Assembly (NCBI GenBank): GCA_030446505.1
Contig: JAUJND010000032.1
Span: 1 to 38,694 of the forward strand
Direction of reading: 5' to 3'
Source of the DNA: Chroococcidiopsidaceae cyanobacterium YX2bin18
GTDB taxonomy: Bacteria; Cyanobacteriota; Cyanobacteriia; Cyanobacteriales; Chroococcidiopsidaceae
DNA length: 38,694 nt
Part shown: positions 8,704 to 18,055 of the stretch, piece by piece
Numbering within the stretch: position 1 is the first letter of the stretch
Layout of the letters: each line of letters opens with the position of its first letter
The notes under the pieces: model-generated
Database searches by the model: none
What the model was told of the DNA's origin: nothing
What the model saw: only the letters and a program-made list of their open reading frames with translations
Made by a program: the position numbers and the translations under genes

Positions 8704-9648
8704 CTAAGGACGAAATCCTTGCTTCATTTTTGCTTTTGCCTCATCTGATATCTCTGAGCAAATTTCCAAAAGTTGTAAACGCATCCACTCATTCGCAGAG
8801 TGATGACTTAACCGTTTGTGCCACAGTAGCGAAAGCGCACTGGGCTGAATTGCCAAGGGTACTGGCTTCATCATCAACTCGCTAGCGTAAGGAGATAGCG
8901 TGATGGCTCGACGCACCACGGTTACGATGAGATTGCTCTGTCTGAGAATTCTTGGAACGATGCTGAACTGATTTACCGTCATAGCAACCCGCCTTTGTAG
9001 TCCCTGACTTTCTAGTAACAGATCGACGAATCCTGTCGGTTCTCCAGAGAGACTGATCAGCAAGTGCTTTGCTCTTAAATAGCGGTCTAGATCAAGTGGC
9101 TTGTGTACCAAAGGATGACTGCGGCGCATTGCACAGACATACTCATCCTGAATGAGGGAAGCTACGCACAGGCGCTCTGGTGGGTTGAGAAACAACCCAA
9201 TGGCAAAATCAATTTCTCCAGCGTCAAGTAGTTCAGGAGCGTTGATATTCGTATTTGGCTTGATTCGGATATCAATTTGAGGGGCCAGCTTTTCTAATCG
9301 CTCTGCCAGGGGTGGAAGGATGAGCGCAGCGGCATGATCTGCCATTGCGAACGTAAAGGTGCGTACAGCACTTTCAGGAATAAACTCCATAGGATTAAGG
9401 GCTTCGCGCAGTTGAGTCAAAGCTTGCCGGATTGGAGCAGCAAGTTCTAGAGCACGAGGTGTCGGACGCATTCCATCTCCTCCACGGATGAACAATTCAT
9501 CTTTGAGCGCATGGCGAAGTCGATTGAGCGCACTGCTAACAGCAGGCTGAGACATCGACAGTCGATATCCCGCTTTCGTTGTACTGCGTTCGCTGATGAC
9601 AGCATCGAAGACTAAAAGCGCTTTGAGATCAAGCTCTGCTAAATTCAC
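8704..9648 (-). CDS. LysR-family transcriptional regulator
   Basis: A 314-residue LysR-type regulator. The N-terminal winged helix-turn-helix has LKALLVFDAVISERSTTKAG and MSQPAVSSALNRLRHALKD (residues about 8-51). The effector-binding region follows (FTFAMADHAAALILPPL, then IDIRIKPNTNIN, then DFAIGLF). Start is GTG at 9648. It is transcribed divergently from the adjacent quinone oxidoreductase gene 93 bases away, the classic LysR arrangement, so that gene and perhaps its downstream neighbours are its likely targets. It is the outermost gene of the 6.4-kb unit. Confidence 0.85.
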   Translation of the reverse strand: MNLAELDLKALLVFDAVISERSTTKAGYRLSMSQPAVSSALNRLRHALKDELFIRGGDGMRPTPRALELAAPIRQALTQLREALNPMEFIPESAVRTFTFAMADHAAALILPPLAERLEKLAPQIDIRIKPNTNINAPELLDAGEIDFAIGLFLNPPERLCVASLIQDEYVCAMRRSHPLVHKPLDLDRYLRAKHLLISLSGEPTGFVDLLLESQGLQRRVAMTVNQFSIVPRILRQSNLIVTVVRRAITLSPYASELMMKPVPLAIQPSALSLLWHKRLSHHSANEWMRLQLLEICSEISDEAKAKMKQGFRP

Positions 9649-9667
9649 GAATCAAATTCTGCTTATT

Positions 9668-9687
9668 TGAAATTCAGTTTATCGAAT
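9668..9687. promoter_or_regulatory. Candidate LysR binding site in the divergent promoter
   Basis: Within the 93-base gap, TGAAATTCA (9668-9676) overlaps ATTC-N8-GAAT (9672-9687), which gives small dyads of the kind LysR proteins bind. The evidence is only symmetry plus position. Confidence 0.3.
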
Positions 9688-9741
9688 AGTAGCATCGGCG
9701 TTAACGTGAGGACATAGATTTATTTCTAAAGAAGATTTGTT

Positions 9742-10768
9742 ATGACAAGTTTCTCTACACCTGAAATTAAGAGTTCTACTGAACTGATGCAAGCTGTTTG
9801 GTATGACAAAACTGGTTTAGCTGAGCAAGTTTTGCAAGCTGGTGAACTTCCAATCCCATCGCCCAGTCCGGGAGAAGTTCGGGTGCGAATTTATGCGTCT
9901 GGAGTCAATCCGTCGGATGTTAAATCACGCAGTGGATTTTATACGCCCCCGATGGTGTTCTCTAAAACAGTTCCACACAGTGATGGCGCAGGTATCATTG
10001 ACCAAGTAGGCGAAGGAGTTGATCAAGCTCGGATTGGAGAGCGAGTTTGGATCTGGAATGCTCAGTGGAAGCGGGCATCTGGGACAGCTGCTCAATATGT
10101 CGCATTGCCCGCAGAGCAAGCAGTCGTACTTCCTAATACTGTAGATTTTGCTGCGGGTGCAACATTAGGTGTTCCAGCACTAACCGCTTGGCGTGCCGTC
10201 ACCATCAAGGGCGATGTAGTAGGCAAAATATTGTTCATTGTAGGAGGTGCAGGTGCGGTTGGTCATTTTGCAATCCAAGTCGCAAAAGCGAAAGGTGCAA
10301 CAGTAATTACAACAGTCAGTTCGGATGAAAAGGCGGCTCATGCTCATCAGGCGGGAGCCGATTATATTCTCAACTATCGCACTGAGTCAGTAATAGAACG
10401 GGTTAAAGAAATCACAAACGGCAAGGGAGTAGATCTAGTCATCGATGTTGACATTGCTGCTAATGCGTCTATTTTGCCAGATATCATTGCGCCGCATGGA
10501 GCGGTTACGGTCTATGGAACAAGCGCATCAGATGTGACCTTACCCATTCTACAGTTCATTGTTAATAGTGTTTCCATTCAGTTCTTTATCGTTTATGAAT
10601 TCCAATCCATCGTTCGACAGGCAGCGATTTCGGATCTGACCCACCTTTTGCAGACTGGTGTTGTAACAGCTCGCTATCGGCAAGCACTTTCCCTTAGCAG
10701 CCATCGTGGATGCTCATCATGCCGTTGAGAATGGCAAGGTCATTGGTAACGTAGTTGTCGATATTTAG
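9742..10768 (+). pseudogene. Zinc-free MDR / NADPH:quinone oxidoreductase, C-terminal frameshift
   Basis: A medium-chain dehydrogenase/reductase of the quinone oxidoreductase type. The GroES-like N-terminal part has GEVRVRIYASGVNPSDVKSR. The Rossmann domain has LFIVGGAGAVGHFAIQVAKA (AxxGxxG) and KGVDLVIDVD. The plain frame ends at 10728 with an unnatural tail (SLSSHRGCSSCR). Dropping one T in the CTTTCCC run near 10690 restores LPLAAIVDAHHAVENGKVI and a normal C-terminus ending VVVDI at 10768. A truncated but nearly full-length enzyme could still be made. It is divergent from LysR and first in a plus-strand series. Confidence 0.75.
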
Positions 10769-10793
10769 TGGTAATCATTAAAGCATTAAACAC

Positions 10794-11771
10794 ATGGATT
10801 CTAAAGCTTCAATGCGAGCTATCGCTATAAAGCAATTTGGTACGACTGACGAGTTACAGCTATTAGAACTACCAATTCCAGTTCCAAGTTATGGTGAAGT
10901 ACTGATTCGGATTGCAAGCCTCTGGTGTTAACCCAGTAGATGTCCTTCTGCGAGAGGGTTTTGCTGCTGACGCTCATTCTCAATTTCCTATTATTATGGG
11001 TGTAGATTTAGCTGGAACCGTTGAATCTGTTGGTTTAGGAGTTACTGAATTTAAGCCAGAGATACCGTTTATGCCCATAAGAAAGGCGGTAACGGCACCT
11101 ATGCTGAGGACGCGGTTCTGCCAGCGGAGTGGGTTGCTCGTCAGCCAGCATCCCTTAATCACTTAGAGTCATCTGCTGTACCGTGTGCGTCACTGACTGC
11201 TTATCAGGCGATTACCGAAGTGCTACAAATCGGTGCAGGACAAACGATTCTAATTACTGGAGCAGCAGGTGGAGTCGGTAGCTTCGCGGTTCAAATCGCT
11301 GCTAATTTAGGCGCTTATGTGATTGCGACAGCCAGCTCACGCAATCATCAGTTCTTACAAGAAATTGGAGCGGATGAGGTTATTGACTACAACACAAGCG
11401 ACTTTGTACAGGCGGTTCAATCACAGCATCCCAATGGAGTTGATGCAGTCCTAACGACTGTAGGTAGTGAGACGAAATACCGCTCCATTCAAACGATTCG
11501 AGATCGAGGGCGCTTGGTTTGGATTAGCAGCGAAGATCCAGCAGGACCACCACCCGAGCGTGGTGTTCAAAGAACAATGTTCTATGCTCGTGCTGATGCT
11601 AATTCCCTAAATGCCATTACAGCACTGATTGACGCGGGTAAGCTCAAGCCTTTTGTCGAGGAGGTGCTGCCTTTGGAACACGCAAGAGAAGCACAACAAC
11701 GAATTGCTAGTGGACGTGTTCGCGGCAAATTAGTGTTGAGAATCACTGAAGCGTTACATAGCGCAAGGTAG
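10794..11771 (+). pseudogene. Second MDR / quinone oxidoreductase, two frameshifts
   Basis: A homologue of the preceding gene in three frames. From ATG 10794 it reads MRAIAIKQFGTTDELQLLEL and VPSYGEVLIRI. One extra base near 10913 breaks it, and the next frame continues ASGVNPVDVLLREGF and MGVDLAGTVESVG. Near 11060 a second shift leads to DTVYAHKKGGNGTYAEDAVL, which joins the long frame holding ILITGAAGGVGSFAVQIAAN and ending RGKLVLRITEA. All parts of the family are present in order, so the gene is complete but broken. Only the last 180 residues (NADPH-binding domain) remain in one frame. Confidence 0.78.
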
Positions 11772-11892
11772 AACATTCCGTATTGATTTTGAGCATTCTT
11801 ACAATCCGAGTCTTTCACGAAGTTAAGAAAGATTGTAGATGTTTTTGTCGCAGGAAAAGCTGTATATATATACCCATTCGCATTCCCTTGAC

Positions 11893-12864
11893 ATGAAGAC
11901 GCTGATTCTAACCTTACTTTCATGTTTAACAGCTGGATCTGTCGCCGTAGCTCAATCAACCTCCCCTCCCTCCATCTCCACGAAACTTGAAAAGCTATTT
12001 GGAGATGGTGTCTTCACCGAAGCCGTTGCTGTTGCTCCTAGTGGCACTGTCTACTTCTGTGACATCACTAACCCCCGAACGTCAAGCAACCAAGTGGGTC
12101 ACCTTTATCAATTTGAACCGAAAACAAGCCGTGTCTCAATCTTTCGCTCACCGGAGTATCAGTGCAATGGGATGAAGTTCACAGCGACCGGAGATATGAT
12201 TACCGTTCACACAAACAATGGAGGAAGCCGAAATGTCGTTTATACGGATATGCGGTTCGGGAGAAGCCGCATTTTCGCTTCGGGTTTCAACAGTCGCCCG
12301 TTTAACAGCCTGAATGATCTTGTGATTGATGTTAAGGGACGCTTGTATGTGACTGACCCACGCTATGTGGGAACAGAACCGATTGAACAACCGATTTTTG
12401 GCGTGTATCGTATTGATGCTGATGGCAAAGTAACCCCAATTATTACAAACCTTGAGGCTCCTAACGGTATCGCTATTTCACCCGACCAGAAAACGTTGTA
12501 TGTAACCGAGCATCCTTATACAAGCCACAACCTTCTTTTGGGTAAGGCAAAATTTAAGGCAATGTCAATCAAAGCTTACGATTTGCATCCTGATGGTCAT
12601 GTCACTTTTCGCAAAACGGTGGTTGACTATGGCGTGAAAGAGGGTGCAGATGGATTAATTGTAAATGCCGCAGGTTATTTATACGCAGCCGTGCGCGATG
12701 AAGCTCGTCCAGGGATTCGAGTCTACTCACCGAACGGACAAGAGGTGAGTTACATCCCTACACCAGAAAAACCCACAAACCTTGCATTTACAAAAGACCA
12801 GAGCGCTTTATACATCACTGCTGGAAAGAGTTTATACCGCGTTCAAGTTCAACATCTGAATTGA
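11893..12864 (+). CDS. Exported SMP-30/gluconolactonase-like beta-propeller protein
   Basis: A 323-residue protein with a signal peptide (MKTLILTLLSCLTAGSVAVAQ, cleavage after AQ). Beta-propeller repeats follow: AVAPSGTVYFCD, FNSLNDLVIDVKGRLYVTDP, EAPNGIAISPDQKTLYVTE, and LIVNAAGYLYAA. The NDL and PNGI segments match metal-binding positions of the SMP-30/gluconolactonase (LRE) family. An in-frame upstream ATG at 11839 exists, but it would put 18 residues before the signal peptide, so 11893 is preferred. The substrate is probably a lactone or ester but cannot be assigned. It is followed after 19 bases by the SDR gene. Confidence 0.75.
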   Translation: MKTLILTLLSCLTAGSVAVAQSTSPPSISTKLEKLFGDGVFTEAVAVAPSGTVYFCDITNPRTSSNQVGHLYQFEPKTSRVSIFRSPEYQCNGMKFTATGDMITVHTNNGGSRNVVYTDMRFGRSRIFASGFNSRPFNSLNDLVIDVKGRLYVTDPRYVGTEPIEQPIFGVYRIDADGKVTPIITNLEAPNGIAISPDQKTLYVTEHPYTSHNLLLGKAKFKAMSIKAYDLHPDGHVTFRKTVVDYGVKEGADGLIVNAAGYLYAAVRDEARPGIRVYSPNGQEVSYIPTPEKPTNLAFTKDQSALYITAGKSLYRVQVQHLN

Positions 12865-12883
12865 GGTTAGGAGGAACGAAGCC

Positions 12884-13600
12884 ATGAAATTTAGCAATCA
12901 AATTGTAGTCGTTGTTGGTGGCAGTTCAGGCATTGGATTCGCAACTGCCAAAGCTGCCCATGCTGAGGGCGCATCCGTGGTGATTGTAGGACGATCTCAG
13001 GAGCGCTTGAATCAAGCCAGTGCTGAAATCGGCAGTAGGGCGCGTGGTATTCAAGCGGATGTCGAAGAAGAAGCTTCTGTGGAAGCTGCTTTTGCTGAAA
13101 TTGGACAGTTTGACTACCTATTTATTTCCGCTCAAGACGCTGCAACTGCATCATTGTTAGAAATCACGAAAGACAAGTTTCGTCCAACCCTTGATAGCAA
13201 AATTTGGGGTGCGTTACACGTGGTCAAACACGCTGCTTCTCGCATCAATAAAGCTGGATCAATTGTCTTTATTTCTGGGTTGGCGGGTCGAAAAGGATAC
13301 CCAGGGTTTGCGCTTGCTGGAGCAGCAAACGCTGGAATCGAGGCGGTTGCTCGTAATCTCGCTGTCGAATTGGCTCCGGTTCGAGTGAATACCGTTTGTG
13401 CTGGAGTCATTGACACTCCGATGCTTGAGCGAGTATTTGGAGAACAAAAATTGCGAGTAGTTGAGCAGATCGCGGCAAAGCTACCCGTTCGACGGATTGG
13501 CTATCCTCAAGAAATTGCTGAGGCTGTGCTGTTTCTCATGGGCAATGGATTTATGACAGGCTCTACTCTATTAGTTGATGGCGGAGATGCACTGGTTTAG
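12884..13600 (+). CDS. SDR-fold protein lacking the usual catalytic Tyr-Lys pair
   Basis: A 238-residue short-chain dehydrogenase/reductase fold preceded by AGGAGG. The cofactor motif is intact (VVVGGSSGIGFATAKAA, TGxxxGxG-like with GG), with QADVEEEAS and the C-terminal PVRVNTVCAGVIDTPM and GSTLLVDGG. At the active site, where YxxxK is expected, the sequence is FALAGAANAGIEAV, with Ala for Tyr and Asn for Lys, while the preceding Ser region is FISGLAG. Some bacterial SDR-fold proteins share this loss. It may be a binding or regulatory protein or use another chemistry. It is the last intact passenger gene before the transposase. Confidence 0.8.
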   Translation: MKFSNQIVVVVGGSSGIGFATAKAAHAEGASVVIVGRSQERLNQASAEIGSRARGIQADVEEEASVEAAFAEIGQFDYLFISAQDAATASLLEITKDKFRPTLDSKIWGALHVVKHAASRINKAGSIVFISGLAGRKGYPGFALAGAANAGIEAVARNLAVELAPVRVNTVCAGVIDTPMLERVFGEQKLRVVEQIAAKLPVRRIGYPQEIAEAVLFLMGNGFMTGSTLLVDGGDALV

Positions 13601-13654
13601 CTTATTGGAACCGTCCTATGAGCAAAATCTACCCAGACTTTCCCAGAAACTGCT

Positions 13655-15046
13655 ATGCAACTTTCAGTTGAGCAACTCCTAACAGATGATAAACACTGGC
13701 AACAACTGTGTAATCGCCTTCAAACCGTTTCATCGCTCAGTGCAATCGTGCTTACGGCGAGACAAATGGGTTTGTGCTTAGCAAGAGCAATAATCGAACA
13801 ACAACTGCAAGAACGCGCTGCTGCTTTTACTAAGTGGAATACCTGCTTAACGTGCAGCACCGGATTAGTTAGCAAAGGTCTTGTTAAGCGTAAAATGCTC
13901 ACTCTCGTAGGACAAGTTCAGTGGCGACGAAGAGTTGAGCGCTGTCCTCATCGGTGTCTTGGTAGTCAGCAGGCTCCCTTTGATACAGTCCTTGACATTC
14001 AAGCTTATCAACAAGGCTCGACTGAACTGATGCGTTTGGGGTGTTTGCTGCAGTATTTCTGCCCTTTGACATTGCCGCTCAATTACTGGTGCAACTCACA
14101 GGAGTTGATGTGAGTGATGCCACAATTTGGAACTAGGTACAAGACGCTGGACAACGAGCTATGAAACAGTTACAGTTGCAACTTCAGCATTCAGCAGATG
14201 GGAAGCTAGCCCAAGTAGAATCACTGGATTCAACGTTGGCTGCAATGCCGCTAATCATTGCAGCGGATGGTGTCATCGTTCCCTTTCGCCGCCAACCCAA
14301 ATCTCCGAAAGATAAAATTCTGTGGCAAGAAGTGAAAATCGCACTGCTGGCACGATTGGGCAAGTATCAGAAAAAGGCAGGCGCAACCGCGACTCGTTTA
14401 CATCAACGGCGATTGGTCGCGGTTTGGGTGACATCAATGCTCTGAAACCTCGCTTACAACTCGAAGCGCTGCGACAAGGAATTACCACTGCTGTCCAAGT
14501 GGTTTGGCTCTCGGATGGCGCACGCGGCTTTGGCGACTCTACCGAGAATGCTTTGCTCTAGCAGGGGTCGTTGGTATTTTAGATTTCTATCACGCAGTAC
14601 AACATCTGTGGCAGGCGGCGATTGCTTATCACGATGGTAATCCTAACCGAACTCCTCAGCAATGGTTTACAGGATTGCGTCATCGCCTACGTCACGGCTT
14701 CGGCAAAGGCATCATCAAAGAATTGACTGGTTAAGCAAGTCTAAAAACACTGCCGAAGCTACCAGCTTCAATTCTTCGCCAAGTGCGGGATTATTTGACA
14801 GATCACCTAGAACACATCCAGTACCAAATTTTCAAAAAGCGAGGCTTGCCGATTGGCAGTGGCATGGTGGAAAGCGCCTGTAAATGGCTGATTCAACAAC
14901 GGTTTAAGGGAACGGGAATGCGGTGGAGTGAGGACGGCTTTAATCATCTGCTCCATTTGCGGCTTGCATGGGTAAATGGACGCTTCGATCCTCTCTTCGC
15001 GGGTGATGAATCGTTAGAGTTGAAATTATACTCCCCTAACTGCTAG
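13655..15046 (+). pseudogene. ISKra4-family transposase, decayed
   Basis: A full-length transposase can be assembled only by correcting several defects. The N-terminus is MQLSVEQLLTDDKHWQQLC with a CLTCSTG zinc-ribbon-like motif. A shift near 14050 leads to AVFLPFDIAAQLLVQL. A TAG at 14134 replaces a sense codon after ATIWN. MPLIIAADGVIVPF follows, and a shift near 14415 leads to INALKPRLQLEALRQ. Another near 14530 leads to VVGILDFYHAVQHLWQAA. A TAA at 14732 precedes LPKLPASILRQVRDYL, and GLPIGSGMVESACKWLIQQR closes. The LDFYHAVQHL and GSGMVESACK motifs mark the ISKra4 type. It cannot be active without correction. Confidence 0.8.
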
Positions 15047-15054
15047 ATGCGCCC
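15027..15054 (-). repeat. Right terminal inverted repeat of the ISKra4-type unit
   Basis: Read on the minus strand it begins GGGCGCATCTAGCAG and continues TTAGGGGAGTATA, matching the left end at 8661. The transposase stop codon (TAG, 15044-15046) is inside it. Confidence 0.65.
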
Positions 15055-15056
15055 AA

Positions 15057-15128
15057 GATGACTTGAAAGCTGCTCGAACTTACTACGCTCAGAATACTAT
15101 TGAAATTGACGCAGCGATCGCGGCTTAG
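15057..15128 (+). pseudogene. C-terminal remnant of a DUF433-like antitoxin gene
   Basis: Directly outside the right end an open frame reads DDLKAARTYYAQNTIEIDAA and stops at 15128. The pattern (D)L-AA--YY--N--EIDA is the C-terminal signature of DUF433-type small proteins, which are often antitoxins. No N-terminal part is recognisable, either here or left of 8661, so the unit probably landed in this gene with later loss. A HIP1 octamer lies in the remnant. Confidence 0.45.
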
Positions 15129-15229
15129 AACTCAGACATTTAAAGCTTATCTCATTCCTACAAACTAGAACAAATGTACTAGAATAGACTGATAGGTGCA
15201 AGTTCTATGGTGTGAACAGGTAGTGAATA

Positions 15230-15334
15230 TTGGAAATAAATATATTGTGGTTTAGGCGGGACTTACGCCTCGAAAACAACGAAATTATTACTAAAGCGGC
15301 AGCAGATAATCAACCAGTATTACCTTGTTTTATT
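15230..15334 (+). pseudogene. Photolyase/cryptochrome family gene, segment 1 (N-terminus)
   Basis: The frame reads INILWFRRDLRLENNEIITK, then AAADNQPVLPCFI, the unmistakable photolyase N-terminus (LWFRRDLRxxDN). The only start in frame after a stop is TTG at 15230, and the original start may have changed. It breaks off at 15334 exactly where the inserted element begins and resumes at 19306 as IDPWFYTWADVGQ. Removing the insertion plus one copy of the ATT duplication restores PCFIIDPWF. Confidence 0.8.
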
Positions 15335-15391
15335 AGACCTCTTGCAAAAGGTGAGATTGTCAAACCAATTTCATAGTTGTAAAAACCAGCA
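15335..15391 (-). repeat. 57-bp stub of an IS5-family right end
   Basis: Read on the minus strand, the stub would encode AGFYNYE, the extreme C-terminus of an IS5-type transposase, and end in the terminal repeat. It shares 18 identical bases at the tip and 22 identical bases (15370-15391) with the intact end at 19246-19302, with a diverged middle. It is therefore a relative of that IS rather than an identical copy. After 15391 all similarity stops. Confidence 0.65.
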
Positions 15392-15443
15392 TATAGTTGC
15401 CCAACTTTCCTTCTGGTCAATCAGGTAGTAGCGAAGGAGTCCG

Positions 15444-15876
15444 TCATTTCTTGAGGACGTAGAAATCCCAAGTATAGGAATGTTGCAATTTATTCTGGTC
15501 GTCAATAAGCTGTACCTCGGCAGTGTGCTTTAGTAGCAGAGAATGGTCGAGGATGGCTTAAACCGAATTTCACTATAACTAGTAGGAATATCAGCAGTAG
15601 AAATAATTTCTGATTGTTTGGTTACATTTACTCCATCAATGAGTAACCGTAGTCAAAGGCACGTATAGGTTTTGAACCTCGCGTAAAGTCAAAACTTACA
15701 ACTACAGTAAGCTTGGAATTGGTCAACCTAGCATCTTCACTTGGGGTCAGTTTTACTATCTGGATTGGTTTTTTGATTCTGATTTTGTAGCTGAGAGGCT
15801 GAGGTTGAAGAGAGATATGCCTAGCCATCAGAGTTAAGGAACTAGCAAGTATAACAACACTTAAAAAAGTTCTCAT
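15444..15876 (-). pseudogene. Small exported protein with beta-rich domain, frameshifted
   Basis: It starts with a signal peptide (MRTFLSVVILASSLTLMARH), then a beta-rich segment (TPSEDARLTNSKLTVVVSFD, then IRAFDYGYSL). The simple frame stops at 15628. A shift there gives IDGVNVTKQSEIISTADIPT and SYSEIRFKP, and a second shift near 15555 gives DHSLLLKHTAEVQLIDDQNK and SYTWDFYVLKK, ending at 15444. The restored product of about 144 residues looks like a single Ig-like or cadherin-like module. It may be a companion of the downstream-transcribed protease gene. Function not recognised. Confidence 0.5.
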
Positions 15877-16013
15877 CAGAATTATTTTGGTGCTTTAATA
15901 GTTCATCTTATCTTTTACAATGAATCAGTAGACTTAATATTTAGGGATAACAGGTAATTTAACCTGTAGAAAATGAGAAGGGGAACCTACCTTTTATCTT
16001 TAATACTCTTCAT

Positions 16014-16132
16014 GTGTTCCCCTCCAGACACTGAACCCTTGTTTCTTATATGTGTCCCCCGTCAAACTTATTAGAGGCGATTTTTGAGGGTTCCCCTCCA
16101 GACAGCAAACCCTATTTGCTCAGATGTGCCAT
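16014..16132. repeat. Diverged 73-bp-offset tandem duplication at the protease 3' end
   Basis: GTTCCCCTCCAGACA occurs near 16017 and again near 16090, each followed by similar sequence (AACCCT, TTTGCT/TTTCTT, ATGTG). On the minus strand both encode GF(A/S)VWRGT, first in frame and then out of frame after the stop. The offset is not a multiple of three, so the duplication altered the protein end. Confidence 0.5.
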
Positions 16133-18055
16133 CAAATCTACGAGAGAGAATCGAAGCTTTGTATATCCCAGTCGAAGGAGCGACAAATTCAACAATTTCG
16201 TAGGCATCGTTAAAGCTATCAGAGCCAGTTACAACAACATCGTTAGGATCATAGACATATAAGCCTAAATCAGTAGCTAGAACATCTGTCGTAGGTGGGC
16301 TTGCCGGATCAGTACTGGAATTCCAGGCGATTACGACACGGACAGTCTGACCAGCAGTAGCCCTAAAAAAATAGTCTACAGGTATGCTAGTCGGAACAAT
16401 TGTATTGCGGGTTTCAACTCCAGCAGCTACAGTGAGCACATCATCGGCAGAGTCACACTCAATGCCACCAGATCCATCTTTCTCGCTCAAGCGGGCATCC
16501 CCTTCAAGGTTGATGACTGCAGAAGCCATAAGAACCGCTTTGATCGACTCAGGCCAGTCTTTCAGTATGGGTTTGCGTTGCATTAGCAGAGCTGCACAGC
16601 CAGCGGTAATAGGGCTAGCAAAGCTCGTACCTGAAACTGCTCTGAAACAGCTAGGGAGCTATTACAAGTTGTTACGATGTTTACTCCCGGAGCAGCTACT
16701 TCTGGCTTTTGTCGATCTCCGGCGAATGAGATTGGGTCTTCATAGCAAGAAGAAGTACTTACAGTGTCGTCGTCATTGGTAACCGTCCCTTGGTCTACAT
16801 AACTACCAACTGTTATCATGTTGAAGCCTGTACCGGGAGAACTAACATAGTTACTACCAGAGCAGTTACCGCCGACATTGCTTATATTCCCCGCCGCTAC
16901 CGTTAAAGTTTTATGGCGATTGCGCACTACGTAATCTCCATAGCGAGATAGAGCGGATAAAGCTCCCTGGGTATCTGCGCCAAAGCTCCAGTTAATTACA
17001 TTCGCACCATTATTAATAGCCCAGTCAGTGCATTTAATAATTTCGGAATCGCTAAAGTCAATAGTATTACCGCTGAGCAAAGCAGGACCACCGTACGCTA
17101 TACCCCTATTGGTGGGATCATTGCTATTAATAGTTCCAGCCACTTCTGTTGCATGTAGACCATTAGGTGCACTAACCGTACTCTGACAATGAGAGCCATC
17201 TTTAAGATTTGTGTGAGCAAAGTAAATACCACCTTGCTCTACTACGGCTACCTTGACTCCAGCACCATTAATAGGCTCTCCAGTGCTAGTAGTCCGTGTC
17301 CAAACTTTTAATGCATCCATAGCCGCTGCCGCAGATTCCAAAGCAGGTTGATATGTTTCTTCTAGCTCGATAGATTGCACGTCATTTTGCTGTTCAATAA
17401 GTGTAATCAAATTATTGGGTACAGTAGCTACTAGTAGTGGTGCATTTTCAGATTGATACTCAATTATTCCACCGCTCGATTCTATAATTTTTTTGATTTT
17501 TTCAGTAGCAGATTTATGAAATTTTTGAAAGCTTCAACTTCAATATTTATTGAAGCACTATCTCGTGGAACTTCTGATACTAATTCAAACGGCTCAATTT
17601 GTGATTTTTTTGCAACACTGTTGCCAGTCAAAACTTTTCGGTGCTACTTCAGAAGTTTTAACCCAAATTACAATTGAACTTGTAGCTGTTGGTAATTTCT
17701 GTACTCTGTCTTTTAACTTTGCCTCTAACTTACCTATAAACTTTTCACCATCTTGCTTTTCTATAAGTTTTTCGATTTGTGCTTCAGATACCTCATTGTT
17801 ATTTTGATCAAGATTAACAACTTCTACATGGTTTTTAGGTATATGTAGAATTTTAAGCCGTGTAATGCCATTAACGTTTCCAACGCTTGGAACTACGTAA
17901 GTTCGTCCGCTGATACATTTAGTTTTTTTGAAATAATCTCGACTGCCTTTTGCTCCTTAGTATTTATCGAATTTGTCCCAAGGCTTTGGCAATAGGTATT
18001 ACTAACCCAATAGCTAAAGTACTGCTAATTATTCCTAACCATAATTTTTATTCAT
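16071..18055 (-). pseudogene. Secreted S8 (subtilisin-like) peptidase, multiply frameshifted
   Basis: From ATG 18055 the pieces read, in order: signal peptide ISSTLAIGLVIPIAKALGQ; GRTYVVPSVGNVNGITRLK; EAQIEKLIEKQDGEKFIGK; PTATSSIVIWVKTSEV; EKIKKIIESSGGI; the catalytic domain from about 17410; and a C-terminal beta domain (DYFFRATAGQTVRVVIAWNS) ending at 16071. Shifts lie near 18000, 17925, 17610, 17520 and 16655. The His motif (GLHATEVAGTI), oxyanion Asn (TVAAGN) and Ser motif (GTSFASPITAG) are present. The Asp position reads VAVVEQGG, Glu instead of Asp. The 827-base catalytic frame is open but breaks just before the Ser motif. Confidence 0.75.

Larger units (their letters stand above)
8661..15054. 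mobile_element. ISKra4-type transposon-like unit with passenger genes
   Basis: Two near-identical 28-bp ends face each other, 8661-8688 (GGGCGCATCCAAGG, then GTTAGGGGAGTA-type sequence) and the reverse complement of 15027-15054. About 22 of 28 positions match, including GGGCGCATC and TTAGGGGAGTA. Both are tight against genes: the LysR stop is 16 bases inside the left end, and the transposase stop lies within the right end. No second copy of the end lies just upstream of the transposase, so the smallest unit defined by matching ends is 6394 bp and includes LysR, two quinone oxidoreductases, an SMP-30-like protein and an SDR. No target duplication is obvious. The alternative is that the left end is a leftover from another copy of the IS. 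Confidence 0.6.

Noticed and set aside
11582-11959. A 125-residue minus-strand open frame across the end of the second quinone oxidoreductase
   Set aside because: Antisense to a clear coding region and to the next gene's signal peptide; no plausible start.
16384-16782. A 132-residue plus-strand open frame
   Set aside because: It is the antisense of the subtilase C-terminal region, with no own features.
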